Source: Bacteroidales bacterium
GTDB taxonomy: Bacteria > Bacteroidota > Bacteroidia > Bacteroidales > Bacteroidaceae
Reading direction: 5' to 3'
Assembly (NCBI GenBank): GCA_004556745.1
Contig: SFFY01000001.1
Location: forward strand, 69,305-133,304
DNA length: 64,000 nucleotides
The position numbers and the translations under genes are program-made. The notes beneath the pieces were generated by a model. The model was not told where the DNA came from, searched no databases, and saw only the letters and a list, made by a program, of their open reading frames with translations. Shown here piece after piece: positions 25,513-34,578 of the stretch. Within the stretch, counting starts at the first letter, position 1, and each line of letters starts with the position of its first letter.

Positions 25513-27177
25513 TTAGTAAGCCTCTTCATGAACGCCGGCAACGGCGCGACCGCTCGGGTCGTTGAGTTTGGCAAACGCCGCGTCCCAGCGTAGGGCTTCG
25601 GCGGTGCTGCAAGCCACGCTCGGCACACTGGGCACGCTCCGCGCGGCACTCTCGCTCGGGAAATATTCCTCGAATATGGAGCGATAGTAATATTCCTCCT
25701 TGTTCATAGGCGGATTAATCGGGAAACGCTCTGCCGCGTGCGCCATCTGCTCATCGCTCACGGCAGCCGCCGTAACGGCTTTCAGCGTGTCGATCCACGA
25801 GTAGCCCACGCCGTCGGAGAATTGCTCCTTTTGCCGCCATGCCACGCTTTCAGGCAAATAGCCGGCAAACGCCTCGCGCAATATCTTCTTCTCTATCGTC
25901 TGCCCGGGGCACATCTTCGCCTCTGGGTTCAAGCGCATAGCCACGTCCATAAACTCCTTGTCGAGAAACGGCACGCGGCCCTCCACACCCCAGGCCGAAA
26001 GGCTCTTGTTGGCACGCAGGCAGTCGTATAGATGCAGCTTGCCGATTTTGCGCACCGTCTCTTCGTGGAACGCCCGCGCATCGGGGGCTTTGTGGAAGTA
26101 AAGGTAACCGCCGAAAATCTCGTCCGCGCCTTCGCCCGAAAGCACCATCTTGATGCCCATCGACTTGATGACCCGTGCCAGCAGATACATCGGCGTGGAG
26201 GCGCGCACGGTGGTAACATCGTAGGTTTCTATGTAATAGATTACATCGCGCACGGCATCGAGGCCTTCCTGAATGGTATAATTTATTTCGTGGTGCACGG
26301 TGCCGATAAAGTCGGCAACCTCGCGCGCCTTAGCCAAGTCGGGCGCACCTTTCAGCCCCACGGCGAAAGAGTGGAGCTGCGGCCACCAAGCCTCCCCCGC
26401 GTCCTCTGTTTCCACGCGCCGCGCGGCATATTTCTTCGCCACGGCGGAAATAATGGAAGAGTCCAAGCCGCCCGAGAGCAGCACGCCGTAGGGCACGTCG
26501 CACATCAGTTGCCTGTGCACGGCGGCTTCGAGCGCCTCGCGCAACTGCTGGGCTGAGGCTTCGTTGCTTTTCACTTTATCATATTCTTCCCAGTCGCGCT
26601 TGTACCAACGCCGCATCACGCCCTCGCTGCCTCGCAGATAATGCCCGGGCAGGAAGGGCTCGTACTCGTCGCAGAAGCCTTCGAGGGCTTTCAGTTCCGA
26701 AGCCACGTAGACCAGTCCCTCTTTGTCGCGGCCTATATATAAAGGTATCACGCCGATAGGGTCGCGTGCAATGAGATAGTCATCGTTTGCCTCGTCGTAG
26801 AGCGCGAAGGCATAGATGCCGTTGAGGTCTTCGAGGAAGTCAAATCCCTTCTCTTTGTAGAGCGCCAGCACCGCTTCGCAGTCCGAGCCCGTGGCAAAGG
26901 GGTAGGAGTCGGCGAAATGTTTGCGCAGGTCGCGGTGGTTGTATATTTCGCCGTTCACGGCAAGAATTTGCTTACGGTCGGGCGAGAAGAGCGGCTGTCC
27001 GCCGCTTTGCGGGTCAACGATAGACAGGCGCTCGTGGCAGAGAATGGCCGACTTTCCCACGTAAATACCGCTCCAGTCGGGGCCGCGGTGCCTAATCTTC
27101 TTACTCATCTCCAATGCCTTGCGGCGCAGGCTTTCGTTCTGCTGCTTAATATTGAATATGCAGGCTATTCCACACAT
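25513..27177 (-). CDS. asnB: Asparagine synthase (glutamine-hydrolysing), type B
   Basis: The enzyme amidates aspartate using glutamine and ATP. The 554-residue protein has the mature N-terminal nucleophile Cys2 (MCGIACIFN), the glutaminase motifs RHRGPDWSG and LAVNGEIYNH, and the synthetase domain PP-loop SGGLDSS with the later LSGEGADEIFGGYLYF motif. Length matches the E. coli AsnB type. It has a promoter of its own at 27237-27265. It ends near a hairpin shared with ftnA. Confidence 0.94.
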   Translation of the reverse strand: MCGIACIFNIKQQNESLRRKALEMSKKIRHRGPDWSGIYVGKSAILCHERLSIVDPQSGGQPLFSPDRKQILAVNGEIYNHRDLRKHFADSYPFATGSDCEAVLALYKEKGFDFLEDLNGIYAFALYDEANDDYLIARDPIGVIPLYIGRDKEGLVYVASELKALEGFCDEYEPFLPGHYLRGSEGVMRRWYKRDWEEYDKVKSNEASAQQLREALEAAVHRQLMCDVPYGVLLSGGLDSSIISAVAKKYAARRVETEDAGEAWWPQLHSFAVGLKGAPDLAKAREVADFIGTVHHEINYTIQEGLDAVRDVIYYIETYDVTTVRASTPMYLLARVIKSMGIKMVLSGEGADEIFGGYLYFHKAPDARAFHEETVRKIGKLHLYDCLRANKSLSAWGVEGRVPFLDKEFMDVAMRLNPEAKMCPGQTIEKKILREAFAGYLPESVAWRQKEQFSDGVGYSWIDTLKAVTAAAVSDEQMAHAAERFPINPPMNKEEYYYRSIFEEYFPSESAARSVPSVPSVACSTAEALRWDAAFAKLNDPSGRAVAGVHEEAY

Positions 27178-27236
27178 AATCTTTCTTCTTTTGCTTACTT
27201 TTTGCTTTGTAAATTATATTTTCTTGTATCACAATG

Positions 27237-27265
27237 CAAATGTAAACATTATTTTTGATAACAAA
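27237..27265 (-). promoter_or_regulatory. candidate promoter of asnB
   Basis: On the minus strand TTTG (27262-27265) and TACATTTG (27237-27244) match the -33 and -7 consensus with a 17-base spacer. The asnB start is 59 bases downstream. Confidence 0.5.
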
Positions 27266-27313
27266 ATAATATTTGAAAGATATTTTTCTGCCGAGATTGC
27301 ATCAAACGTTGGA

Positions 27314-28870
27314 TTAACATCCTCTTTCCGCCCAATCGCTTCTATCGAGGTTTCTATAACTTACCGCTTCAGCGACGTGGGGATATTTTACTTGCGGGCT
27401 ACCGTCGAGGTCGGCAATGGTGCGAGCCACTTTGAGGATACGGCTATAAGCGCGGGCGGAGAGCGAGAAGCGTTCCATAGCATCACGCAGGGCGCGGAGG
27501 GACTCTTCGTCGGGGGCAACGTACTCCTGGATCATCTTCTCAGTCATCTGCGCGTTGCAATGTATGCCCTTGAACTCTTTGAAACGCTCTTCCTGTATTT
27601 TGCGGGCGGCAACGACGCGCTCGCGAATGACCGCGCTCGGTTCGCCAGGTGCCGCCTTAGAAAGTTCTGAAAACGGGATTGAGGTCATCTCGCACTGTAT
27701 ATCGATGCGGTCGAGCAGCGGACCGCTGATCTTGTTCATATATCGCTGTATCTGCCAAGGGTCGCACATACATTTATGGGTCGGGTCGCCATAGTAACCG
27801 CAAGGGCAAGGGTTCATGGAGGCAACGAGCATGAAGGAGCAAGGCAGGGTGGCGTTGTACTTGGCACGCGAAATGGAGATTTGGCGGTCTTCGAGCGGCT
27901 GGCGCATCGTTTCGAGCGCTGTGCGCGAAAACTCAGGCAACTCGTCGAGAAAGAGCACGCCGTTGTGAGCAAGGCTGATTTCTCCGGGACGGAATGTAGA
28001 GCCGCCGCCTATCAGTGCAACGTCTGAAATCGTGTGGTGAGGAGAGCGGAAAGGGCGGCGCGTGATGAGCGACGTGCCGCTTTCGAGCAGTCCGGCCACA
28101 GAATAAATCTGCGTGGTTTCGAGGCTTTCGGAAAGCGTGAGCTGCGGCAATATGGAAGGCAGGCGCTTCGCCATCATACTCTTACCGCAGCCAGGCGCCC
28201 CAACTAAAATAATATTGTGTCCTCCTGCGGCGGCCACTTCAAAAGCGCGCTTCACGCCCTCCTGCCCTTTCACGTCCGAGAAGTCGAGCGGATAGTCGGT
28301 TTGGGCGGCAAAGAACTCTTCGCGCGTGTTCACAATAGTCGGCTGCAGGGTCTGCGTTCCATTTATGAAATCAACCACTTGCGCCAGCGTTTCCGCGCCA
28401 TAGACAGTTAATTTGTTCACCACGGCGGCTTCGCGTACGTTTTCTTTGGGCACAATCAACGCTTTGTACCCCATAGCACGCGCCTTAATGGCTATGGGCA
28501 ATGCGCCTTTGATGGGGCGGAGACTGCCGTCAAGCCCCAATTCTCCGACAAATATGATATTTTCAAGTTTTTCGGGTTGTATCAATTTGTTGGCAGCGAG
28601 AATGCCCAGCGCAAGCGGCAGGTCGTAGCCGCTGCCTTCTTTGCGCACATCGGCGGGAGCGAAATTCACCACAATCTTTGTCAACGGAGGCAGGTGGAAG
28701 CCGCTGCTTTTTATGGCTTCCTCCACACGGGTGCGGCTTTCGCGGACAACGCTGTCGGGCAGGCCAACCATAAAAAACATGTATTGCGGTGCCTTCTCGG
28801 TAGTTACTTCTAAGGATACGGGTATTGCCGTCAGGGCATTGACTGCGGCGGTATTGACTTTAACTAACAC
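27314..28870 (-). CDS. comM: YifB/ComM family Mg-chelatase-like AAA+ ATPase
   Basis: ComM is a hexameric helicase that promotes branch migration during natural transformation and recombination. The 518-residue protein has an N-terminal Lon-like domain (ALTAIPVSLEVTTEKAPQYM, with GLPDSVVRESRTRVEEAI), Walker A GAPGCGKSMMAK, Walker B LFLDELPEF and the C-terminal Mg-chelatase region SFMLVASMNPCPCGYYGDP followed by SARAYSRILKVARTIADL. It lies 18 bases after the TlpA-like gene, so the two are probably co-transcribed. Confidence 0.9.
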   Translation of the reverse strand: MLVKVNTAAVNALTAIPVSLEVTTEKAPQYMFFMVGLPDSVVRESRTRVEEAIKSSGFHLPPLTKIVVNFAPADVRKEGSGYDLPLALGILAANKLIQPEKLENIIFVGELGLDGSLRPIKGALPIAIKARAMGYKALIVPKENVREAAVVNKLTVYGAETLAQVVDFINGTQTLQPTIVNTREEFFAAQTDYPLDFSDVKGQEGVKRAFEVAAAGGHNIILVGAPGCGKSMMAKRLPSILPQLTLSESLETTQIYSVAGLLESGTSLITRRPFRSPHHTISDVALIGGGSTFRPGEISLAHNGVLFLDELPEFSRTALETMRQPLEDRQISISRAKYNATLPCSFMLVASMNPCPCGYYGDPTHKCMCDPWQIQRYMNKISGPLLDRIDIQCEMTSIPFSELSKAAPGEPSAVIRERVVAARKIQEERFKEFKGIHCNAQMTEKMIQEYVAPDEESLRALRDAMERFSLSARAYSRILKVARTIADLDGSPQVKYPHVAEAVSYRNLDRSDWAERGC

Positions 28871-28888
28871 GGTTGAGGGAAGAGATTT

Positions 28889-29908
28889 TTAGAATAATGC
28901 TTGCACGCGGTCGTCCAGCTGCTTGCCTGTCAGGTCGCGCGCGATGATTTTTCCTTTGGCATCGATGAGCATCGTGCCGGGTATGTTGTTGACAGCAAAG
29001 GTTTCTGCGTGCGGCGAGCTGAAACCCTTGCCGTCGCAGACGAGGGGGAGGTCGGGCGCAGCGTCTTTAATTTGACGCGCAGCGGCGGCTTTGTCTGTGT
29101 CAAACGATAATGTCACCACCTGCAACTTTGGCGCGAAACGCTTTTGCAAGGAAGCGGCTTGGCGCAGCAGGGAATAGCTGTCGTAGTTCCACGAAGCCCA
29201 AAAGACGAGCAACAGGGGGCTGCGGCGGCAATCATTGTCGGTAATCGTTGTACCAGAAGCGGCGGTTAGGCTGAACGAAGGCATTGACTGCCCTTCGGCG
29301 GCTTTCGACAAAGGCAACAAACGCCGTTCCAAGTCTTTGAGTATCTGCGCCTGCGGCTGTGCGCTTTTAAGGATTTGAAGTAATTCGGCGGTGTAACGTT
29401 GGTCGGGCTGCCGCAATTCGGCAAACACTTGCAGAAAGATAGCCGTGGCCGAAAGCGTGACTGCATTGTCGCGGATAAACTGCGCGGCAGCGGGTCTCAG
29501 GTTGGCGGCGGGCTGCGAGAACATGCGCTGCCTGAACTCCGTGAGCCGCTTGTTGTCCTCGTTGCCCGTGATTTCAGCCTCGCCGATTTTTGCGGCGTCG
29601 CCTTTCATCTTTATGGTTGCGCCCGGCTCTGCCACGATATAGGTTTTGGAAAAGTTCGGATAGAGGAGCGTAAGCACAGAGGGACGGTCGATCTTCTTTT
29701 CATACTCGAACTTTCCGTTGCTGATGTGTATCGTGTCGAAGCCAGCGGCGGGATTTTCTTCGCTGTAAATATAAAACTCTGCCTGGCGGATATTTTGCAG
29801 TTTCCCCTCAAAGCGCATCGTGTCCTTGTCCGGGCCGCAGGCCGCGAGCGCGGCCGCTCCGATTATTGCAACCGCAAGCAGCCTAAGTGTGCCAAATACG
29901 TTTCTCAT
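28889..29908 (-). CDS. DUF4369/TlpA-like lipoprotein lacking the thioredoxin cysteines
   Basis: The 339-residue protein starts with a lipoprotein signal (AAALAAC lipobox, Cys24), so it is probably anchored in a membrane and exposed to the periplasm. An N-terminal DUF4369-like domain (RFEGKLQNIRQAEFYIYSEE to GDAAKIGEAEITG) is followed by helices and a C-terminal thioredoxin-like domain. At the place of the WCxxC motif the sequence reads VFWASWNYDSYSLL, so both cysteines are absent, although the cis-Pro loop NNIPGTMLID is kept. Redox activity is therefore unlikely; a binding or chaperone role is possible. It precedes comM. Confidence 0.85.
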   Translation of the reverse strand: MRNVFGTLRLLAVAIIGAAALAACGPDKDTMRFEGKLQNIRQAEFYIYSEENPAAGFDTIHISNGKFEYEKKIDRPSVLTLLYPNFSKTYIVAEPGATIKMKGDAAKIGEAEITGNEDNKRLTEFRQRMFSQPAANLRPAAAQFIRDNAVTLSATAIFLQVFAELRQPDQRYTAELLQILKSAQPQAQILKDLERRLLPLSKAAEGQSMPSFSLTAASGTTITDNDCRRSPLLLVFWASWNYDSYSLLRQAASLQKRFAPKLQVVTLSFDTDKAAAARQIKDAAPDLPLVCDGKGFSSPHAETFAVNNIPGTMLIDAKGKIIARDLTGKQLDDRVQALF

Positions 29909-29925
29909 TCCTTATTTATAATAAC

Positions 29926-29977
29926 AAAAAGGAGAATGGGCATTGCTTTCAAAGCTTAGCCGCCATTCTCCTTTTTT
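29926..29977 (-). terminator. Terminator of the OmpA/TPR lipoprotein gene
   Basis: AAGGAGAATGG and CCATTCTCCTT form the stem, and T/A runs flank both sides. It can terminate the gene that ends at 30000 on the minus strand. The loop is about 23 bases. Confidence 0.75.
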
Positions 29978-29999
29978 ATTCGGTAATATTACGATTGGT

Positions 30000-31700
30000 T
30001 TATTTCACAAGGCTCTGGAAAGTGCCGTTGTTGAAGAGCGACAAGAACTCAAGGTCGCGCTTTGCACGTTCTTTGAGCGAAGCGTCCTTGGCAAACGCAT
30101 TGCGGAGGCTCTGGATAGCGGTGGCTTCCTGGCCGGTGCGTGCTGAAAGCACTGCTTTCAGATAGTCGGTCGTGGCATCCGGGCTCTTGATTTCAGCAAG
30201 GGTCTGGGCAGCTTCCGTGTAATTCTTGTTGAGAATTTGCGCAAGGGCGGCCGAGTTGGTGCTTACGCCTTTCAGGCTTTGTGCGGACTGAGCATAGTTG
30301 CCGGCAGCCACCTGCAAGTTGCCAAGGAGTTCGTTGTAGTTCTTGGAGGTCGTGGCTTTGGCCAGATAGGTCTGTGCTTCTTCTGCTTTGCCCTGCGCCA
30401 TAGCGATAAGTGCCTTGTTGGCATTGGCTTCCGTGGCAGAGGGGTTGAGTTGCAGAGCCTTCTGCACATAGTTCTCTGCAGCTGCGAGGTCGCCTGCCTT
30501 GTAAGCGAGCGATGCGAGGTTGTTGAAAGCGCGGTAGTCGTTGGGGTAGAGCTTAGCCGTGGTTTCGTAAATGGTCTTCTGCTCGGCGGTGCTTTCGGTG
30601 AGCGTTGCAGAATAAAGGAGTTCTTCAACAGAAAGCTGCTTTGCGTCTGTCTTGAACTGTTCCTGAATTTCATCGTCCGAACGGCCGATAATCTGATAGT
30701 TCACCGTAAGGCGTGCGCGGCGCAGTTCGGGAAGCACCTCGTCGGCCAGTTCTTTGAAGGCAACGGAGATGTTCTTAATCTGCTGTTCGCGCTCTTCGGG
30801 GTCGCTGTACATAGAGAGCACGCGCAGGATAACGTCCTTGTCCTGAATGTTAGAAGCGGCAACGAGTTGCTGGAAGCCGTCCCAGTCCTCAGCGGTGTAA
30901 GACGACTGCACGTCGGCATCGAAATTCATCTTTTTCAGTTCGCCTTTGAGGAAATCGGAAGACGACTTGCCGCGATTTTCTGCCAAGGCCGTGTTGAGCT
31001 TCAAGCCGCCATCGGGCGAAGCATAAGCCGAAACCTCAATGCCGTCGAGCATGTAGCCCTTTTGGTCGTTCTTGATGTCGCGCAGCGTTTGGAGGAACTC
31101 TTGCACAGAGGTTGTCTTCAATTCGCTGGTGCGCACCTTAGCCTGCTGTATGAGGTATTTGATTTGCGCCTGCTTGGTCTGTGCAATGGCATACTGGTAA
31201 GCATCCGTGGCGTTGGCTGTGTTTGCAGAGCCAATGGCATTGCTGAGCAGCGTGGCCGTGGCGATAACGCCGTCTGCCACCTTCACCTCAGGTACATTGA
31301 ACGTCTTTTTGCCAATTTTGGCATCGAAGGTCAGGTAAAGTTCGCTCTTCTGCATGGCAGGCACGTAGTTGAACGTGTTGCGCATGGTGTAGTTGCCGCC
31401 AACTTTGTAGGAGATTTCCTGATTGTTGCCCTGTACTTTTTCACCTTGGAACGTTGCAGCCTGCCCCGTGGCCTGTCCGTTCTCGTAGCGAATCACGGGC
31501 GTAACGGTTACGACGGCTTTTTTCTTCATGTATTTCTCGGGGAAACGGCCGTTGATAGTGACGGGCACTTTGCCGCTGATTTCTTCGAGAGGCGAAGGAG
31601 TAACGGTAAAATTGTCGGCAGAGAGTTCGCCGAGTTTGCTGCAAGAGCTAAGCACCAAGGTGGAAGCCAGTGCAGTCATCAAGAAAGATTTGCTGTTCAT
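30000..31700 (-). CDS. OmpA-like/TPR lipoprotein
   Basis: The 566-residue protein has a lipoprotein signal (LASTLVLSSC, Cys20). The N-terminal half is a beta-rich domain with repeated TVTP/VTINGRF segments. In the middle GIEVSAYASPDGGLKLNTALAENRGKSS resembles an OmpA-like peptidoglycan-binding motif. The C-terminal third has tetratricopeptide units (AFNNLASLAYKAGDLAAAENYVQKAL and similar). Such proteins are conserved and abundant in the Bacteroidales outer membrane. A structural or envelope-organising role is likely; no enzymatic motif is seen. It has its own terminator and promoter. Confidence 0.8.
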   Translation of the reverse strand: MNSKSFLMTALASTLVLSSCSKLGELSADNFTVTPSPLEEISGKVPVTINGRFPEKYMKKKAVVTVTPVIRYENGQATGQAATFQGEKVQGNNQEISYKVGGNYTMRNTFNYVPAMQKSELYLTFDAKIGKKTFNVPEVKVADGVIATATLLSNAIGSANTANATDAYQYAIAQTKQAQIKYLIQQAKVRTSELKTTSVQEFLQTLRDIKNDQKGYMLDGIEVSAYASPDGGLKLNTALAENRGKSSSDFLKGELKKMNFDADVQSSYTAEDWDGFQQLVAASNIQDKDVILRVLSMYSDPEEREQQIKNISVAFKELADEVLPELRRARLTVNYQIIGRSDDEIQEQFKTDAKQLSVEELLYSATLTESTAEQKTIYETTAKLYPNDYRAFNNLASLAYKAGDLAAAENYVQKALQLNPSATEANANKALIAMAQGKAEEAQTYLAKATTSKNYNELLGNLQVAAGNYAQSAQSLKGVSTNSAALAQILNKNYTEAAQTLAEIKSPDATTDYLKAVLSARTGQEATAIQSLRNAFAKDASLKERAKRDLEFLSLFNNGTFQSLVK

Positions 31701-31776
31701 TGTTATATATATAATATTGTATATAGAATTTTATAAGGGGTTAGGAAGCGATAGATAAACCGCAGCCTATTTTCTG

Positions 31777-31784
31777 CAAAGTTA
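31777..31784 (-). promoter_or_regulatory. candidate -7 box of the OmpA/TPR gene
   Basis: On the minus strand TAACTTTG matches TAnnTTTG, 76 bases before the start codon. It sits inside a fragment of the AGCCTATTTTCTGCAAAG repeat also seen at 33878 and 52355. Confidence 0.45.
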
Positions 31785-31824
31785 CGCCTTTTTGCTTATA
31801 AGATACTTATAAAACCGCACGTTT

Positions 31825-32670
31825 TTAGGCTTTTTGTGTTTCTCCAAGCTTTTTACACCATTTTCCGCCCAATAAAGCATAGAGGCCGATGATGATAAAA
31901 GGAATGCTTAACAGCTGGCCTTGGTTTAAGCCTATGGCAGAAACCATTTCCAGTTCCCATTGTTCCTGCACGTCTTTCAGGAACTCGATGAAAAAGCGGA
32001 AAGTAAAGATGCTTGTGAGGCAGAAACCGAAGAAGAAGCCCGTGCCCATGCGCTTCGGGTAGCGGCGGAAGAGCCAAAGCCCAATCCAAAGGAACACAAA
32101 ATAAGCGATTGCCTCGTACAGCTGTGCCGGATGACGGGGCAATTGCTCATGGTTTTGCAAAAACACGAAACCGTAGTCGCTACCCGTAAACTTGCCCACG
32201 ATTTCCGAGTTCATGAGGTTGCCTATCCTTATGGCACAGGCCGTTACGGGCACCACCAGTCCCATCGTGTCCACAACGCGCATGATATTGACACCCGTGC
32301 GCCGCACATACAGCCACAGGGCGATGATGATGCCTATGGTGCCGCCGTGGGAGGCAAGGCCGGCGTAGCCGGTGAAGTGCCAGCCGCCCGCAGCGTCCTG
32401 CCTGATGGGGAGGAACATCTCAATGGGGTGAGAGAGAAAGTAGCCCGGCTCGTAAAACAGGCAGTGGCCAAGGCGCGCACCCAGAAGCGTGCCCACAAAC
32501 ACATAGAAAAAGAGGGGTTCAAACTTTTCCTGCGGTATATTCTGCTTTTTATAAAGCCATTGTGCCAGGAGATATGCCAAAGCCAAACCGATGCACCAAC
32601 ACACGGCATACCAGCGGAAAGTCAGCGGCCCTAAGGTAAGAGCCACCTCATCGGGATTCCAAAAAATCAT
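31825..32670 (-). CDS. lgt: Prolipoprotein diacylglyceryl transferase
   Basis: Lgt attaches a diacylglyceryl group to the lipobox Cys of prelipoproteins in the inner membrane. The 281-residue protein has about seven membrane segments and the family signature IRIGNLMNSEIVGK, as well as TGYAGLASHGG in the periplasmic loop and the early LGARLGHCLFY segment. Length fits the family (about 270-290). It lies between the OmpA/TPR lipoprotein gene, a likely substrate, and ychF. It is separated from ychF by a short octamer repeat. Confidence 0.94.
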   Translation of the reverse strand: MIFWNPDEVALTLGPLTFRWYAVCWCIGLALAYLLAQWLYKKQNIPQEKFEPLFFYVFVGTLLGARLGHCLFYEPGYFLSHPIEMFLPIRQDAAGGWHFTGYAGLASHGGTIGIIIALWLYVRRTGVNIMRVVDTMGLVVPVTACAIRIGNLMNSEIVGKFTGSDYGFVFLQNHEQLPRHPAQLYEAIAYFVFLWIGLWLFRRYPKRMGTGFFFGFCLTSIFTFRFFIEFLKDVQEQWELEMVSAIGLNQGQLLSIPFIIIGLYALLGGKWCKKLGETQKA

Positions 32671-32687
32671 GAGCCTTTTGTTTTATT

Positions 32688-32733
32688 GTAAACAAGTAGA
32701 CAAGTTGACGAGTAAGCAAGTAGGCGAGTAAAT
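32688..32733. repeat. AGTARACR octamer repeat, single arm
   Basis: GTAAACAAGTAGACAAGTTGACGAGTAAGCAAGTAGGCGAGTAAA lies between lgt and ychF. It has the left-arm form of the octamer family with no matching right arm, and several units are diverged. Confidence 0.7.
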
Positions 32734-32746
32734 GAATAAGAAAGAC

Positions 32747-33850
32747 TTAAACATTAAAGCGGAAGTGCATGATGTCGCCGTCCTGCACCACATATTCCTT
32801 GCCTTCCACGTGCAACAATCCGGCATCGCGCACGGCGGCTTCCGAACCATATTTAATATAGTCATCATATTTGATGACCTCGGCGCGGATAAAGCCCTTT
32901 TCAAAATCCGTATGGATCACACCGGCACACTGCGGTGCTTTCCAGCCCTTGCGGTAGGTCCACGCCTTCACCTCCATTTCGCCGGCGGTGATGAAGGTTT
33001 CGAGTTCGAGCATCTTGTAGGCAGCCTTGATGAGGCGGTTGCAGCCGCTTTCTTCCAAACCTACGTCTTCGAGAAACATTTGCCGCTCCTCATAGCTTTC
33101 GAGTTCGGCGATGTCGGCTTCGGTCTGGGCAGCCAGCACGAGCACCTCGGCGTTTTCCTCTGCCACGGCATTTTTCACGGCCTCGACATACTTGTTGCCC
33201 GCCTTGGCGGAAGCCTCGTCCACATTGCACACATAGAGCACCGGCTTCGAGGTGAGCAGAAACAGTCCGCGTGCGGCTTTCTCCTCGTCTTTGCTTTCAA
33301 ATTGCACGGTGCGGGCCGACTTACCTTGCAGCAGGGCTTCGCGGTAGGCGCACAGCACGTCGTATTCCAGCTTTGCGTTCTTGTCGCCGCCCACTTGGGC
33401 TATTTTCTCCACCTTGCGCAGGCGGTTGTCGATGGTTTCGAGGTCTTTCAGTTGAAGTTCCGTGTCAATGATTTCCTTGTCGCGCACGGGATCCACGCTG
33501 CCGTCCACATGCACCACATTGTCGTCGTCGAAGCAGCGCAGCACATGGATAATGGCGTCCGTTTCGCGGATATTTCCGAGGAATTGGTTGCCGAGGCCTT
33601 CGCCCTTCGATGCGCCTTTCACGAGACCTGCAATGTCTACGATTTCCACGGTGGTCGGCACGATGCGCCCCGGGTGTACCAGTTCGGCGAGTTTCGTGAG
33701 CCGTTCGTCGGGCACGGTAATCACGCCCACGTTGGGTTCAATGGTGCAAAAAGGGAAGTTGGCCGATTGTGCCTTAGCGTTGCTCAGGCAGTTGAACAAG
33801 GTGGACTTGCCCACGTTGGGCAGTCCCACGATGCCGCATTGTAAACTCAT
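32747..33850 (-). CDS. ychF: Redox-regulated ATPase YchF (Obg family)
   Basis: YchF is an OBG-family ATPase that binds the ribosome and is linked to translation and oxidative-stress control. The 367-residue protein has the G1 motif GLPNVGKSTLFN, the switch II DIAGLVKGASKGEGLGN and the unusual base-specificity loop CNVDEAS (NxxE in place of NKxD, the reason for ATP preference). The C-terminal TGS domain has VIHTDFEKGFIRAEVIKYDD and ends MHFRFNV. Length fits the family. Confidence 0.95.
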   Translation of the reverse strand: MSLQCGIVGLPNVGKSTLFNCLSNAKAQSANFPFCTIEPNVGVITVPDERLTKLAELVHPGRIVPTTVEIVDIAGLVKGASKGEGLGNQFLGNIRETDAIIHVLRCFDDDNVVHVDGSVDPVRDKEIIDTELQLKDLETIDNRLRKVEKIAQVGGDKNAKLEYDVLCAYREALLQGKSARTVQFESKDEEKAARGLFLLTSKPVLYVCNVDEASAKAGNKYVEAVKNAVAEENAEVLVLAAQTEADIAELESYEERQMFLEDVGLEESGCNRLIKAAYKMLELETFITAGEMEVKAWTYRKGWKAPQCAGVIHTDFEKGFIRAEVIKYDDYIKYGSEAAVRDAGLLHVEGKEYVVQDGDIMHFRFNV

Positions 33851-33877
33851 TTTATCTAATGTTTTATGTTTCAGCCT

Positions 33878-34090
33878 GCAAAATTAGTGCAAGGCGAGCG
33901 AAGAGCAAAGAAAAAAGCGGAAAATGAAAGCCGCAGGCTTTTATTTGAGGCTATTTCTTTGCTTTTCCGAGCCGCAGCCTAATTTCTATAAAATTAGTGC
34001 AAGGCGAACGAAGAGCAAAACGCAAAAAGACTTTTTTGCAGATTTGCTCTTCCGAGCCTCAGCCTGATTTCTCCAAAATTAGTGCAAGGC
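33878..34090 (-). repeat. Three-copy promoter-like repeat upstream of ychF
   Basis: The sequence GCAAAATTAGTGCAAGGCGA recurs at 33878, about 33988 and about 34073. Between copies lie TTTGCTCTTCCGAGCCTCAG and similar arms that form an imperfect inverted repeat with the first part. Each copy contains TAATTTTG on the minus strand. The same family, with AGATAG in place of AATTAG, is at 52355-52503. The rest of the 33851-34578 gap holds the array at 34219 and the lrp promoter. Confidence 0.8.
33879..33886 (-). promoter_or_regulatory. candidate -7 box of ychF
   Basis: On the minus strand TAATTTTG is an exact TAnnTTTG match, 29 bases before ychF. The box is part of the repeat family at 33878-34090. 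Confidence 0.5.
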
Positions 34091-34218
34091 CTCAAGGAAC
34101 TATTCAAAATCATCTGCGCAGACACGCAGTGCTGGTACGGAGAAAAATTTTGCGGTCATAAAAGCAAAATTTCGCCAGATGCTAAGACAATTTTTCCCGT
34201 CCTATAAGAAAAAATTTG

Positions 34219-34297
34219 TTACAAAGTTTCTAATACATATTACAAAGTTTGTAACACATGTTAGAAAGTTTGTAATATGCGTTACAAAGTTTGTAAC
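34219..34297. repeat. Four 16-bp palindromes at exact 21-bp spacing
   Basis: TTACAAAGTTTGTAAC-type units start at 34219, 34240, 34261 and 34282; units 1 and 3 have single changes. The array is enclosed by CCTATAAGAAAAAATTTG on the left and its approximate reverse complement CAAAAATTTCCTTATAGG on the right. Related arrays are at 16066 and 44277. Confidence 0.9.
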
Positions 34298-34532
34298 AAA
34301 AATTTCCTTATAGGATGATAAAAAACATCTGCCCATTCCGTAAAAAATATCTGCGCAAAGCCGAAAATCTTTCAAGGAGATACTGCGAAATAGGTTCGGG
34401 GAAATGCTCGGGCTTTGCTGGACTGTCGCCGTTTACTTATGCATAAAATGCCAAAAACACTAAAAAAGGGAAGTTTTTGTAGACTATCATACGAAAAAAG
34501 CGGGGTTTTCTTGTCACATTGTTTTTTTTGAG

Positions 34533-34540
34533 TACCTTTG
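34533..34540 (+). promoter_or_regulatory. candidate -7 box of the Lrp-family gene
   Basis: TACCTTTG matches TAnnTTTG 38 bases before the start at 34579. A CTTG at about 34510 could serve as a weak -33 box. Confidence 0.5.
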
Positions 34541-34578
34541 CGCTCAATAATAATACATGTAAAAGCATCTCTCAAATC

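Noticed and set aside
26032..26556. 174-codon plus-strand frame opposite asnB
   Set aside because: It is the antisense of conserved asnB codons and has no promoter or family signature.
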